Source of the DNA: Bacteroidaceae bacterium
Lineage (GTDB): Bacteria; Bacteroidota; Bacteroidia; Bacteroidales; Bacteroidaceae
NCBI GenBank assembly: GCA_017466965.1
Contig: JAFTTD010000169.1
Coordinates: 1 to 21,502, forward strand
Reading direction: 5' to 3'
Length of the DNA: 21,502 bases
Positions 8,453 through 17,355 of the stretch are shown here, one piece after another. The notes beneath the pieces are model-generated. The model worked only from the letters and a program-made list of their open reading frames with translations, was not told the origin of the DNA and did no database searches. Position 1 is the stretch's first letter. Each line of letters begins with the position of its first letter. The position numbers and the translations under genes are program-made.

Positions 8453-9961
8453 TTAATAACCAGGATTCTGCTGTTCCTTTATCTGAGGATTTGAATCAAG
8501 CTCATCTTTTGGTATTGGCCATAAGAAACGGTAATCGTCAGCCTCATATCCAAGTCCATTGTTCAGAGTGTAGATGAAATTGTCTGCCCCTTCCTGAACC
8601 TCACTGCGCTTGAATCCAAGGTTCCAACGCTTAAGGTCTGTGAAGCGGAAACCTTCTCCTATATATTCACGATGGCGTTCGTTATATATCTCAGCCAAAA
8701 GTTCTTCGCCTGTTAGAGCTACGCCACGATGACCTATGATTCTTGCGCTTTGCAATGTGGACAAATAGAAATTGGATTTGTCTTCACTAATTCCGACATT
8801 AGCTTCAGCAGCTATAAGGTAAAGCTCTGCGCTTCTAAATGGTTTAGACATATTAGAATAGTTTGAACTTGAAGTATAAAGTTCAGGATTGCCAGGATAT
8901 TTAGCAAATCGTGATACTGTAACTTCTTCATTTGAGTATTCCAAAGTCTTGTCTCCAAAGAATACATCCCAACGAACATCATTCAGGTCAAAAAGATAGA
9001 TTGCTGTGTTAGTAGGAATATAATCGGGATTTGCGGTAGCAGAAGCAAAACTACGCCCTGTGGCACTGCCCTGATGATTGATGTCCATTTCTACTCTCCA
9101 CAACACTTCTGTTCCTTCGTCATTAGTCCACAAGGCTTTATATGCATTTCTTACAGTAAGGGGATACCTCTCTGTTGCAATAAGAGATTCTGCCAAAGAT
9201 GCAGCCTTAACGTTTTCACCCATATTAAGATAAACACGCGCTTGCATAGCTTTAGCCACATCACTCGTAATGTAAGCAGACATACTTGCAGGTTCAACAT
9301 TTACATACTCTTCATACAACGATATCAAACTGTCTGCCATCTCTAAATCTCTTGTTATCAAGCTGTAAGTCTGACGAAGAGTGCTTCTACCTGGATAAGT
9401 TGTGTTATCACCTGTTGGCGCATATTTGGTTTGCAATGACAATCCAGACGCTTCAGCATCTATGTCTTCTGAATTCTTATATGACTCGCAGAACTTGTCA
9501 GCAAGCCCATTATAGCAGAAAGCTCTGATGAAATGTGCTTCTCCTATAAAGCGGTTAAGTTTCATGCAATCTTCCTGAACAAGAGTATTGCTACCAAGCA
9601 ATTTACCTGCGCCTTCAATGAAGTAGTTTGCACTTGCTATAACTGAATAAAAACCACTGTATATGCCGCGAATCTCATCTGTAGAAGAGCTGAATTCTCC
9701 ATTATAAAAATCCATCAATCTGTTTCCATTACCTCTGACAGCATGGAAATCGTCAAGCTGTATATCACTGAGAACCACGAAGTTTCCAGTTGTCACACTA
9801 CGCATATATGCATACAATCCGTTACGGAGAGCTTCACAATCATCTACGGTCTGATAAGCTTCTGTATCAGGAATTCCTCCCTCTGGCAGTTTGTCCATAT
9901 CACAAGAAGCAAATACTAATGTCAAAACTGACAATGCCAAATATATTTTTTTCATATTCAT
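8453..9961 (-). CDS. SusD/RagB-family nutrient-binding outer-membrane lipoprotein
   Basis: This is the surface lipoprotein that caps the SusC channel and captures ligand. It has 502 residues, normal for the family. The start MNMKKIYLALSVLTLVFASC carries a lipobox with the acylated Cys at residue 20 (MKK at the second Met is an alternative start). TPR-like helical segments follow, with SusD signatures including GIYSGFYSVIASANYFIEGA, RFIGEAHFIRAFCYNGLADK (helix HFIRAFCY), SKPFRSAELYLIAAEA and EIYNERHREYIGEGFRFTDL. The C-terminus has the classic FLWPIPKDELDSNPQIKEQQ and ends in NPGY. It begins 21 bp after the SusC frame ends and is clearly its partner. Sequence does not reveal whether the ligand is glycan or peptide. 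The neighbouring protease and the RagAB precedent favour peptides, by inference. Confidence 0.95.
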   Translation of the reverse strand: MNMKKIYLALSVLTLVFASCDMDKLPEGGIPDTEAYQTVDDCEALRNGLYAYMRSVTTGNFVVLSDIQLDDFHAVRGNGNRLMDFYNGEFSSSTDEIRGIYSGFYSVIASANYFIEGAGKLLGSNTLVQEDCMKLNRFIGEAHFIRAFCYNGLADKFCESYKNSEDIDAEASGLSLQTKYAPTGDNTTYPGRSTLRQTYSLITRDLEMADSLISLYEEYVNVEPASMSAYITSDVAKAMQARVYLNMGENVKAASLAESLIATERYPLTVRNAYKALWTNDEGTEVLWRVEMDINHQGSATGRSFASATANPDYIPTNTAIYLFDLNDVRWDVFFGDKTLEYSNEEVTVSRFAKYPGNPELYTSSSNYSNMSKPFRSAELYLIAAEANVGISEDKSNFYLSTLQSARIIGHRGVALTGEELLAEIYNERHREYIGEGFRFTDLKRWNLGFKRSEVQEGADNFIYTLNNGLGYEADDYRFLWPIPKDELDSNPQIKEQQNPGY

Positions 9962-9982
9962 CTATTTATTATATATGCATGA

Positions 9983-12900
9983 TTAGAATGTCACTTCACA
10001 ACCGAACAAATATTCGCGTGTGTTTGGATAATTGAATTGAATAACGTTGGAATCAGGCTCTGGGTCATATCCTGAATAACTTGTGAACGTAAGAAGGTTT
10101 CTTCCGGTAACATAGACATTCACACCCTTAATAACATTCTGGCCATTAAGCCATGATGCGGGAAGGTTATATCCAATAGTCAGCTTCTTCAAACGACAGA
10201 ATGATGCATTCTCAATTAGATGGTCGTCAATCTGTATCACTTCGCTTGCCTTAGGAATATTTGTTATCTGCCCAGGAGTTGTTCACATATTCAGCATATC
10301 CTTGCTTTGGTTATAAGTGGAACCCATCGCTGCATTTTCATAGAAAAACTTGTCATTGTTCAAGGCATACTTTCCAAGAGCCCATGTGAAATCAGCACTT
10401 ACAGAAAGTCCTTTCCATTGGAATGATGTGCCGAATCCACCTGTCCAAGGAGCAAAACGCTGCTTACCTGTAAACACAGAATTACTTGCCGCATCATAAA
10501 CCTTAGTCAAGTTACCATCAGCATCATACCATACTTGTGTTCCATCTCTTGGATCAACGTATGCGCGCTTTACTGTATAGAGTTCACCAAATGGCATTCC
10601 GACCTGAAGTTTCATTCCTGAATTAGCAATTATATACTCATCTAATCCATTGAACAATTCTGTAATTTCATTCTTGTTATAATTGAAATTGGCCTTAAAG
10701 TTCCAATACATGTCATTCTTGCGGATAATATCCACATCAAAGTTAAAATCAACTCCTTGATTAACCATTGCACCTATGTTGCCCTGGCCAAAAGAATATC
10801 CTGTAGTAAATGAATATGGTATAGAAAGGAGCATGTCAGAAGTTTTCTTATAATAATAATCTACTCCCACACTTACACGATCAAACAGTCGGGTTTCAAT
10901 ACCGATATTTGTTTGCGCCACAGTTTCCCAAGTCAAATCATTTACACTTGGCTGGCTTAACACAAGTCCTCCATTACCATCATACTGAACGCCCTGACCT
11001 GAAACAAGTCCCAAATATGCATAATCGCCGATGGATGAGTTACCTGTTGTTCCGTAGCTTACTTTCAAGTCAAACTGATTCAACCATGATTTGAAGTTCT
11101 CCATAAAGTTCTCCTTACCAATACTCCATCTTCCTCCTATAGACCAGAATGTTGACCATCTATGATTTTTGGAGAATCTGGAACTTCCATCACGTCGTAT
11201 GCTAGCACTTCCAAAATACTTGTCATTAAAATTGTATGAAGCTTCTCCAAAGAAAGAATTAAACACTGTCTCTGTAACAGACTGACCCACTACAGGCTCT
11301 TCTGTTGCATTGGTGAGCAACAACATTCGGATATCACTGATTCCGTATCTTTGAGCGCTAAAACCTTCTAATTTAGAAACTATAGCTTCCTGACCGAGGA
11401 GAAATGAGAAATTGTGTCCTCCATCAATTGCAAACTGATACTCCGCAGTATTTGTTGCTGTAAGCTGATAATAACGTTGTGCCGTTTCTGTACGATTAGC
11501 AGAAGTACCATCTCCATATAAATCCACAAGATCGCCCATAGGAGAAACATATCCATCAACAGGCTTAGAGATGCTTGTATATCTGTCATCATAACCAGAA
11601 AGAGATTGTGAAGCACGCAATGTTAGTCCCTTAATAGGTGTCAACTGCTCATATATGTTTGCATCAATATGAACTGTTTTGCTTTCACGTTCCCGATTAT
11701 CAGAAACATAAAATGGAGAATATATTTTAGTATAATGAAGAAAATCCGCTTTCTTGCCGAATGAAGCAATTCCGTTTGCATCCGTCGTATAATAATACGG
11801 AGAATCATCTGGGCGTGCTAATCTTGAAAATATTGTAGGATTTGTCTGAAACAGTTCTGAGGCATTCTGCTCAGGGTTTGTCTGGCTTATATTATAACTA
11901 AGATTCACATCAAAACCAATTTTCAGCATCTCAGAAATACGAATGTCCTCATTGAATCTTACTGAATTTCTTTCAACTGCAGACATAGGCTCTATACCTT
12001 CTTTTGTAAAATGATTAAGAGAAAGATAATAATTTGTATTCTCTGAACCTCCCATTACAGAAGCATTGAGCTGAAATGTTGGAGCATTGTCACGATACAC
12101 ATAATCTTGCCAATCCGTATCTATTCCATTCTTCGTAACGACATCCTTGTGCTCAAGCCATGATTTATTGTTAAGAAGAGATGGATCAAGCATTTCCTGG
12201 AACTTCATATATTCCTTGGAATTCATCATTTCAATACCGCTGTTTATCACATTAGAAACACCATACTGTGCGCTGATTCTGACAGTAGGTTTTTCTCCCA
12301 TCTTTCCCTTCTTAGATGTACGCACAATTACGCCATTCGCAGCTCGTGAACCATAAATGGCTGTACTTGACGCGTCCTTAAGGACTGTTATTGTTTCAAT
12401 ATCTGAAGGGTTAAGCGCATTGAACACATCATAACTAATTGGGCTACCATCAAGAATAAACAAAGGATCCACACCTGCCGAAATAGAATTTATACCACGC
12501 ATACGAATTGATGCTGACGCTGTAGGCTCTCCTGACGAAGAAAGTACAGATAGTCCAGCTACTTGTCCAGAAAGCGCATCTGTAAAGTTTGCAGTCGGTA
12601 TATTTTGCAATTTATCAGAGCTGATAGCTGCAACAGAGCCTGTTACAGAACCAAGTTTCTTAGCAGATCCATAACCCATAACCACAACTTCATCTACAAG
12701 TTTTGAATCTTCACTAAGTGTTATTTTTAATTTAGTCCCAAATTTAACAGCAACATCCATAGTCTTCATACCCAAAAATGCCACTGAAATAGTTTTAGTA
12801 TTAGATGGTACAGAAAGTGAAAATTCACCATTGATATTGGTTGCAGTACCTATAGCTGTATTGTTTTTCACAGTGACAGTTGCTCCAGGAATAGGAGAGC

Positions 12901-13009
12901 CGTCAAAACTATCAACTACTACACCTTCTACAGTTCTCATTTCCTGTGCAATAGCTCCTAAAACCACAATATTAAACAGGCAGAACAAAAAAAGCAGTTT
13001 CTTTAGCAT
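9983..13009 (-). pseudogene. SusC/RagA-family TonB-dependent transporter interrupted by one in-frame TGA
   Basis: This is the SusC partner of the adjacent SusD. The signal peptide MLKKLLFLFCLFNIVVLGAI is followed by a regulatory-like domain (VEGVVVDSFDGSPIPGATVT...FLGMKT). The plug motifs are VDEVVVMGYGSAKKLGSVTG, IRMRGINSISAGVDPLFILD and ITVLKDASSTAIYGSRAANG; a barrel follows. Translation stops at TGA 10283-10285 after residue 908 (...NQSKDMLNM). The same frame then continues without a break as TTPGQITNIPKASEVIQIDD to ...TREYLFGCEVTF and a TAA at 9983. The open total is 1008 codons, typical of SusC. Family members usually carry Trp after this NM-type segment, so a TGG-to-TGA change is the simplest reading. 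The truncated product would lack the last barrel strands and probably fail. A sequencing error or strain polymorphism is possible. Confidence 0.88.
10283..10285 (-). other. Premature in-frame TGA (expected TGG) in susC
   Basis: The plus-strand TCA here reads TGA on the coding strand. Codons on both sides stay in one frame and match SusC continuously, so this is a point nonsense change and not an indel. The Omp28 and DUF6029 genes in the same block end naturally with TGA, so TGA is a normal stop in this genome. Confidence 0.85.
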
Positions 13010-13146
13010 AATTTATTTCTATTATTATCGGCTTTATGCATGATTGAAGTGAGAGACAAACAATTAATCCCCCACTCCAATATTTTCATTCACATAAGAA
13101 CCTTTGATTCATTACTCTCTAAAATCTAAAGTCTTAGGACATACTT

Positions 13147-15669
13147 TTATTTGGAAACCTTCACTGCAGGATGACTATTTCCTCCGAAGCGAACGATATA
13201 CGTGCCACGTGGCAAATCTGTTGCATCCAATGAAGCACTACCTGAAGAAGGCAAGTTTGAAACTTTAACAAGTTTGCCCATCATATCATAAACTGCCACA
13301 GAATTGATACCACTACCATAATAAAGTTGAATAGTATTGTCTGCTATACAAGCCTTCACTGTATTATTGTAATCAACACCCTGAATAGCACTTATCTCAG
13401 TTCCTTGTAATATCGTGAAAGTCATTTCGTTACATTCAGAAGTTATCTTTACGTTAGCAGAACGCCCTTCTGTTTCTGCCGGCAATGCTTCTGCAACAAA
13501 TTTCAACGTAACGATTACTGTTGACTCATCAAGAAGCTGTTCCATTTTTACCCATTTTGGCAAACCTTCCACAGCCCATCCTTCTGGCGAAAAATATGTG
13601 TCACATACAAAATCTTTAGATCCACCTTCTGAAGGCACTTCAAAAGTATAACCATCTACAGAATATAGATAAGGATATACTGCATTTGAAGAAATACAGA
13701 ATGATGTTTGAGCTCCACCTTCACCATCTGCATTTTGTATAAGTCCTTCAAGATCGTAAAGTATGTAACTTCCATTATCTGTTTCAAGACTAAGAAGTGC
13801 AAAATTCTTTCCCGAATCGTGCGCTAAAGCCTGTGCAACAGGAGCAATTGTCAAGATATTTTTGTTTTGGAAACCATCTATGTATATCAAAATAGGCTCA
13901 TTAACAACAATCGGTTCGGCAAAATTAAATATCATATTGAAGTTACCATCAACAGCTGAATTCTTAACTGTACCTGAAGTAGTTGAAGCATTGGCAATCA
14001 CTTCATCAGTAATTTCAATAATACCGTTTTCAAGCTGCTTAACTCTATAAATAGTGCAATTGAATTGTATATTATTTGTCAATGCCGTAAATTTAGCAAG
14101 AGAAAGCCATACTGTAGATATTATGTATGGACTTGCAGGCTGCTCATACCAGTTAGCAACACCTTTCACCTTTCCTGTAAGGCCTTCTGTTTGTCCAAAG
14201 AACAATTCAGAGCCTGTTCCAAACAAGAAGTGCTGTCCTGTTGCATCAACAGGAGCTGTCCAGAATGATTTTGTCAAGTCATAATTACCAGCGCCATAAA
14301 GAGCTGTAGTTCCATCTTCGTATGCTATTGCTGTATTTCCACCAAAACGATACAAACCTCCCTTTTCATAATAATCAGAGCGAGCACCTGTGTAAGCTGT
14401 CAATTTAGGCATAAAATAGAAATTACTTGCTCTTGATGGATTCATAACAAGGTCTCTGTCTGAAGACTTACCAGACCTGTCTTCTGTATCAGTAGGCAAA
14501 GCATATATCCACTCAAAGTTCTTGGAATCATCATTTGAATTATTAGCCCAAATTTGTTCACGATCTGCAGGAAGAAGAACTGTAGGCGTTGCTCCACCCA
14601 CTACAGCATAATACTCTTGAGAGAATCCATAGAAGAACGCACCTTCTGGGACTGAATATTTCGGAGTAGGCAACATGTCACTTACTCGTAAGGCATCAAC
14701 TATCACAGTACCTCCATTTTTTCCTTTATAGCGCATTGCCACACGTATATTCTCACCTGAATACTCATTCAAAGGAATTGCAAAATGATGCCATCTGAAG
14801 CTCATCAAAGAAACAACAGAAGACTCGTCTGAAGTATCAACATTTGCAATCTCTTTTGCTATTTCATCAGAAAGCTTGAACACGCTATTATATTTGCTCT
14901 CATCATTACTTGCCTTTCGAGCATCTGTTGTCACAAGTAATTCAAAATCAAAAGATTTACGTTCAAAATCAACTATATCTTCTTTTGAAGTTTCATCATA
15001 GAACATATGCATAGAAATAGGAGCATATCCAAGATCCAAAATCAAATAATTTGTATTTTGAATATTTGTAATTGCTGGTGACACAAGCCATTCATCTTGT
15101 TCTGGCGCAGGAGCAATTATTGTTGAACTATCAGCAGAATACTGGTCATATCCATACTGAACAATGCCAACAAAGTTTCCATCAGTTGCATATGGAGCAT
15201 AAAAACCATCTGTCTGATAAGTTTGCCATGTAGGATTATAGGCATTGCTCTCAGAAATAAGGCTATTATCTACATTCGAATATTCAGTCCATCCTTCTGG
15301 AGTCCAATCGTATGCAACTCCATCCCATCCTTCAAAGCTTTCCCATAGCAGTGTATCTGCAGCAACATACGCACCTCTGAGCTGATTACTTCTAAGAACT
15401 TTGTTGCTCACTGTACGTCCTTTTGCAAGAACAGATTTGCTTACATTCAATTCATTTTTCAGCTTCTTAATTGAAGGAAGAGAAAAACCCGTATATTTAT
15501 CTTCCATTGCTTTTACATCCAAATCGGTCAAATGTATCTTATGCGACAGACTTGCACGATAAGAGCTACTGTTTACATTTATTCTCTCTGCGCTTGTACT
15601 CTGCCCCATCATTGTTAATGAAGGAAGCAACATAAGAGAAAAGACATGTATTTTATTTCTAAGGCTCAT
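13147..15669 (-). CDS. Secreted choice-of-anchor-J / BACON-like protein with T9SS sorting tail
   Basis: This large secreted protein of 840 residues is probably exported across the outer membrane by T9SS and anchored to or released from the surface. The N-terminal hydrophobic stretch VFSLMLLPSLTMMG (about 9-22) is a signal peptide. Residues about 105-332 match the choice-of-anchor-J/cleaved-adhesin jellyroll: WESFEGWDGVAYDWTPEGWT, then QDEWLVSPAI, and late VIVDALRVSD. The middle (about 335-670) is beta-rich and not assigned. Residues about 674-764 resemble a BACON/Ig-like domain (PSEGGSKDF...LPKWVKM...FTILQGTEISAI). The last 76 residues are a T9SS type A tail (VAVYDMMGKLVKVSNLP, LPRGTYIVRF, ending AVKVSK). 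It follows the small T9SS gene by 34 bp and precedes susC by 137 bp. It might be an adhesin or a substrate-binding surface protein. No catalytic motif is seen. Confidence 0.82.
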   Translation of the reverse strand: MSLRNKIHVFSLMLLPSLTMMGQSTSAERINVNSSSYRASLSHKIHLTDLDVKAMEDKYTGFSLPSIKKLKNELNVSKSVLAKGRTVSNKVLRSNQLRGAYVAADTLLWESFEGWDGVAYDWTPEGWTEYSNVDNSLISESNAYNPTWQTYQTDGFYAPYATDGNFVGIVQYGYDQYSADSSTIIAPAPEQDEWLVSPAITNIQNTNYLILDLGYAPISMHMFYDETSKEDIVDFERKSFDFELLVTTDARKASNDESKYNSVFKLSDEIAKEIANVDTSDESSVVSLMSFRWHHFAIPLNEYSGENIRVAMRYKGKNGGTVIVDALRVSDMLPTPKYSVPEGAFFYGFSQEYYAVVGGATPTVLLPADREQIWANNSNDDSKNFEWIYALPTDTEDRSGKSSDRDLVMNPSRASNFYFMPKLTAYTGARSDYYEKGGLYRFGGNTAIAYEDGTTALYGAGNYDLTKSFWTAPVDATGQHFLFGTGSELFFGQTEGLTGKVKGVANWYEQPASPYIISTVWLSLAKFTALTNNIQFNCTIYRVKQLENGIIEITDEVIANASTTSGTVKNSAVDGNFNMIFNFAEPIVVNEPILIYIDGFQNKNILTIAPVAQALAHDSGKNFALLSLETDNGSYILYDLEGLIQNADGEGGAQTSFCISSNAVYPYLYSVDGYTFEVPSEGGSKDFVCDTYFSPEGWAVEGLPKWVKMEQLLDESTVIVTLKFVAEALPAETEGRSANVKITSECNEMTFTILQGTEISAIQGVDYNNTVKACIADNTIQLYYGSGINSVAVYDMMGKLVKVSNLPSSGSASLDATDLPRGTYIVRFGGNSHPAVKVSK

Positions 15670-15703
15670 ATTATATTCTTATTTAATAAATTGGTTAATA
15701 GTT

Positions 15704-16423
15704 TTATCTAATGATTATTTTGACAGTATAGCTCTTGCCTCCAGACTTAATTTTATAGATATACAAGCCATTAGAAAGTCCAGTAAGAGATATGTTGCCT
15801 CTTGATTCTATGTTCTTGTTCATCGCAATTGCTCCTGTTACTGAATATACTTCAAGAACACCTTCTGCAGCAAGAGAATAATTGATTGCATTATTTGCAA
15901 ACACTACAGGTTTATTAGAAATAAAATTATCTATTGAAGTCTTTTCCGCATCATATCCAAGGATAAGAGTACAAGTAAAAACTTCCTCTTTTTGAGTAAT
16001 TGTAAGCTTCAGTTCACGAGTATAAGGCTCAGTAGATTCACCTGAATTGTTATGGTCAACATGCAACTGAAGATCTTCCGCTGTATTTTTTCTTAAAGCC
16101 TTTGATTTTTCTGCCTTGTATCCAACTTTTTCATCAAGATATGCACAATCTCCGCCAAAACAGAAAGCCACATCACCTTCTTTTCCCAAAGATTCAAGGG
16201 TTACGGTTGCATTACCATTAACAAGGGAAGTCAAAACTACTTCTGGATATATTCCATAATTATAAAGTACTCCTGGTATCACTTCCACCTTATCAGAAGC
16301 ATAATACTTTGTGAATGTACTACCGTTTTCAACTGGCTCACCATCTACTGTGAGCGACAAATTTTGAGCTGTCATCCCCAAAGAGATACACAGCATTGTA
16401 ATTAATGAGTAAAATTTTTTCAT
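15704..16423 (-). CDS. Small secreted protein with T9SS type A sorting tail
   Basis: This 239-residue protein begins MKKFYSLITMLCISLGMTAQ, a signal peptide probably cleaved after TAQ or just before it. The central 140 residues are beta-rich and I do not recognise them. They include a possible disulfide pair in AFCFGGDCAYLDE (about C88 and C93). From about residue 175 the sequence turns into a T9SS type A tail: INYSLAAEGVLEVYSVTGAI, then LTGLSNGLYIYKIKSGGKSY and a terminal VKIIIR. It lies between the Omp28 gene (101 bp upstream) and the 840-residue T9SS substrate (34 bp downstream), so the two T9SS genes are probably translated from one message. A role as a small cell-surface component of the same system is inferred only from context. 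Confidence 0.75.
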   Translation of the reverse strand: MKKFYSLITMLCISLGMTAQNLSLTVDGEPVENGSTFTKYYASDKVEVIPGVLYNYGIYPEVVLTSLVNGNATVTLESLGKEGDVAFCFGGDCAYLDEKVGYKAEKSKALRKNTAEDLQLHVDHNNSGESTEPYTRELKLTITQKEEVFTCTLILGYDAEKTSIDNFISNKPVVFANNAINYSLAAEGVLEVYSVTGAIAMNKNIESRGNISLTGLSNGLYIYKIKSGGKSYTVKIIIR

Positions 16424-16524
16424 ATATTATTTTTTTATTTATTCTGCAATCAATTATAAGAGTTAGAGAAAATGGTATTGGTTTAAGAAGTCAAGAAGTC
16501 TGTTTTTAGCATTACCTTCTTGTA

Positions 16525-17328
16525 TCACTTTACTGCCGCTTCTACAACTTGAAGTACGCCTTCAGAATTATTATAAACAAACGCAACTACATTCAAATTC
16601 TTCTTGTTCCATTTTTCTTGTATTGCTATGTCATGTACTTTTGTTTCAAATACATTATTCGTCAATGAAACCTCTTCGCCGCCAAATCCATTCACACTTG
16701 TGCGGAAAATATGTTTATGGGCATAGTCCACTACTGGAGTAGTTCCATCCAACTGATAAGAAACTATGTCATCTTCAGTAATCCAAAGCTGAAGATTTCC
16801 TTCTATATCAGCCATTGGCTTTAACGATGAAGTTATAGTTATTACAGTACTATCCTCATTAAACAACGTCTCCAACTCTATGTTTATTTTAGCATCCTTC
16901 TGCAATTCATTCTCAACAAATGTACCCCAACTCTGATGCTGAACAGCTCCACTTACACGATTGACAATTCCTGAGGGATAACTTGGTATATCCCATAAAT
17001 CAGCGTAAGCATTACTTTCCTCAGTCTTGAATGCCTGATAATTAGGGCCTAATCTTCCTTCTTCATAAGCAAACGGCCCTGCATGAATACTGACAGCAAC
17101 TACTGATTCACCATATTGTTCCTTCAATGCATTAACAACTCTGTGAGCCTGAGGACAGTTCGGACAATTCTGTCCAGTGAACTCTTCAAGCAATACATTG
17201 CGTTTCTTTTCAATTACTTCTTTTTCGATGTATCTCTCGTTTTCTTCAATTGTATCACAAGCAACAAACGTGAAAGCCATTAAAAACAAAAGTACATATT
17301 TTATATCATTTATCTTCATACCAGACAA
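16525..17328 (-). CDS. Omp28-related outer-membrane lipoprotein with thioredoxin-like CPNC motif
   Basis: This 267-residue lipoprotein has a hydrophobic start and a lipobox FVAC with acylation at C24. A charged linker leads into a thioredoxin-like domain: NVLLEEFTGQNCPNCPQAHR, with CPNC at C55-C58, and then VVAVSIHAG. This is the pattern of the Omp28-related family first named from a Porphyromonas gingivalis outer-membrane protein. The C-terminal 120 residues are beta-rich. The first ATG gives MSGMKIND; the internal ATG giving MKIND is equally plausible and more usual. It follows the DUF6029 gene by 27 bp. The CxxC motif suggests thiol-disulfide activity at the outer membrane, though activity has not been shown by anything in the sequence. 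It ends in TGA, which matters for interpreting the susC interruption. Confidence 0.88.
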   Translation of the reverse strand: MSGMKINDIKYVLLFLMAFTFVACDTIEENERYIEKEVIEKKRNVLLEEFTGQNCPNCPQAHRVVNALKEQYGESVVAVSIHAGPFAYEEGRLGPNYQAFKTEESNAYADLWDIPSYPSGIVNRVSGAVQHQSWGTFVENELQKDAKINIELETLFNEDSTVITITSSLKPMADIEGNLQLWITEDDIVSYQLDGTTPVVDYAHKHIFRTSVNGFGGEEVSLTNNVFETKVHDIAIQEKWNKKNLNVVAFVYNNSEGVLQVVEAAVK

Positions 17329-17355
17329 TTATATCTATTTTAATGTATTAAGCAT

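Noticed and set aside
9983..10240. Separate small gene downstream of the truncated susC
   Set aside because: Its residues are the C-terminus of the same SusC in the same frame, and the sequence before its ATG also continues the SusC homology.
10283..10285. UGA read as tryptophan or selenocysteine in susC
   Set aside because: The Omp28 and DUF6029 genes in the same block stop at TGA, no selenocysteine insertion element was seen, and SusC proteins are not selenoproteins. A nonsense change or sequence error is simpler.
13010..13146. Separate promoter for the second susC
   Set aside because: No CAAAnnTA (minus-strand TAnnTTTG) site is visible in this 137-bp gap. A start here cannot be excluded, but the sequence does not support one.
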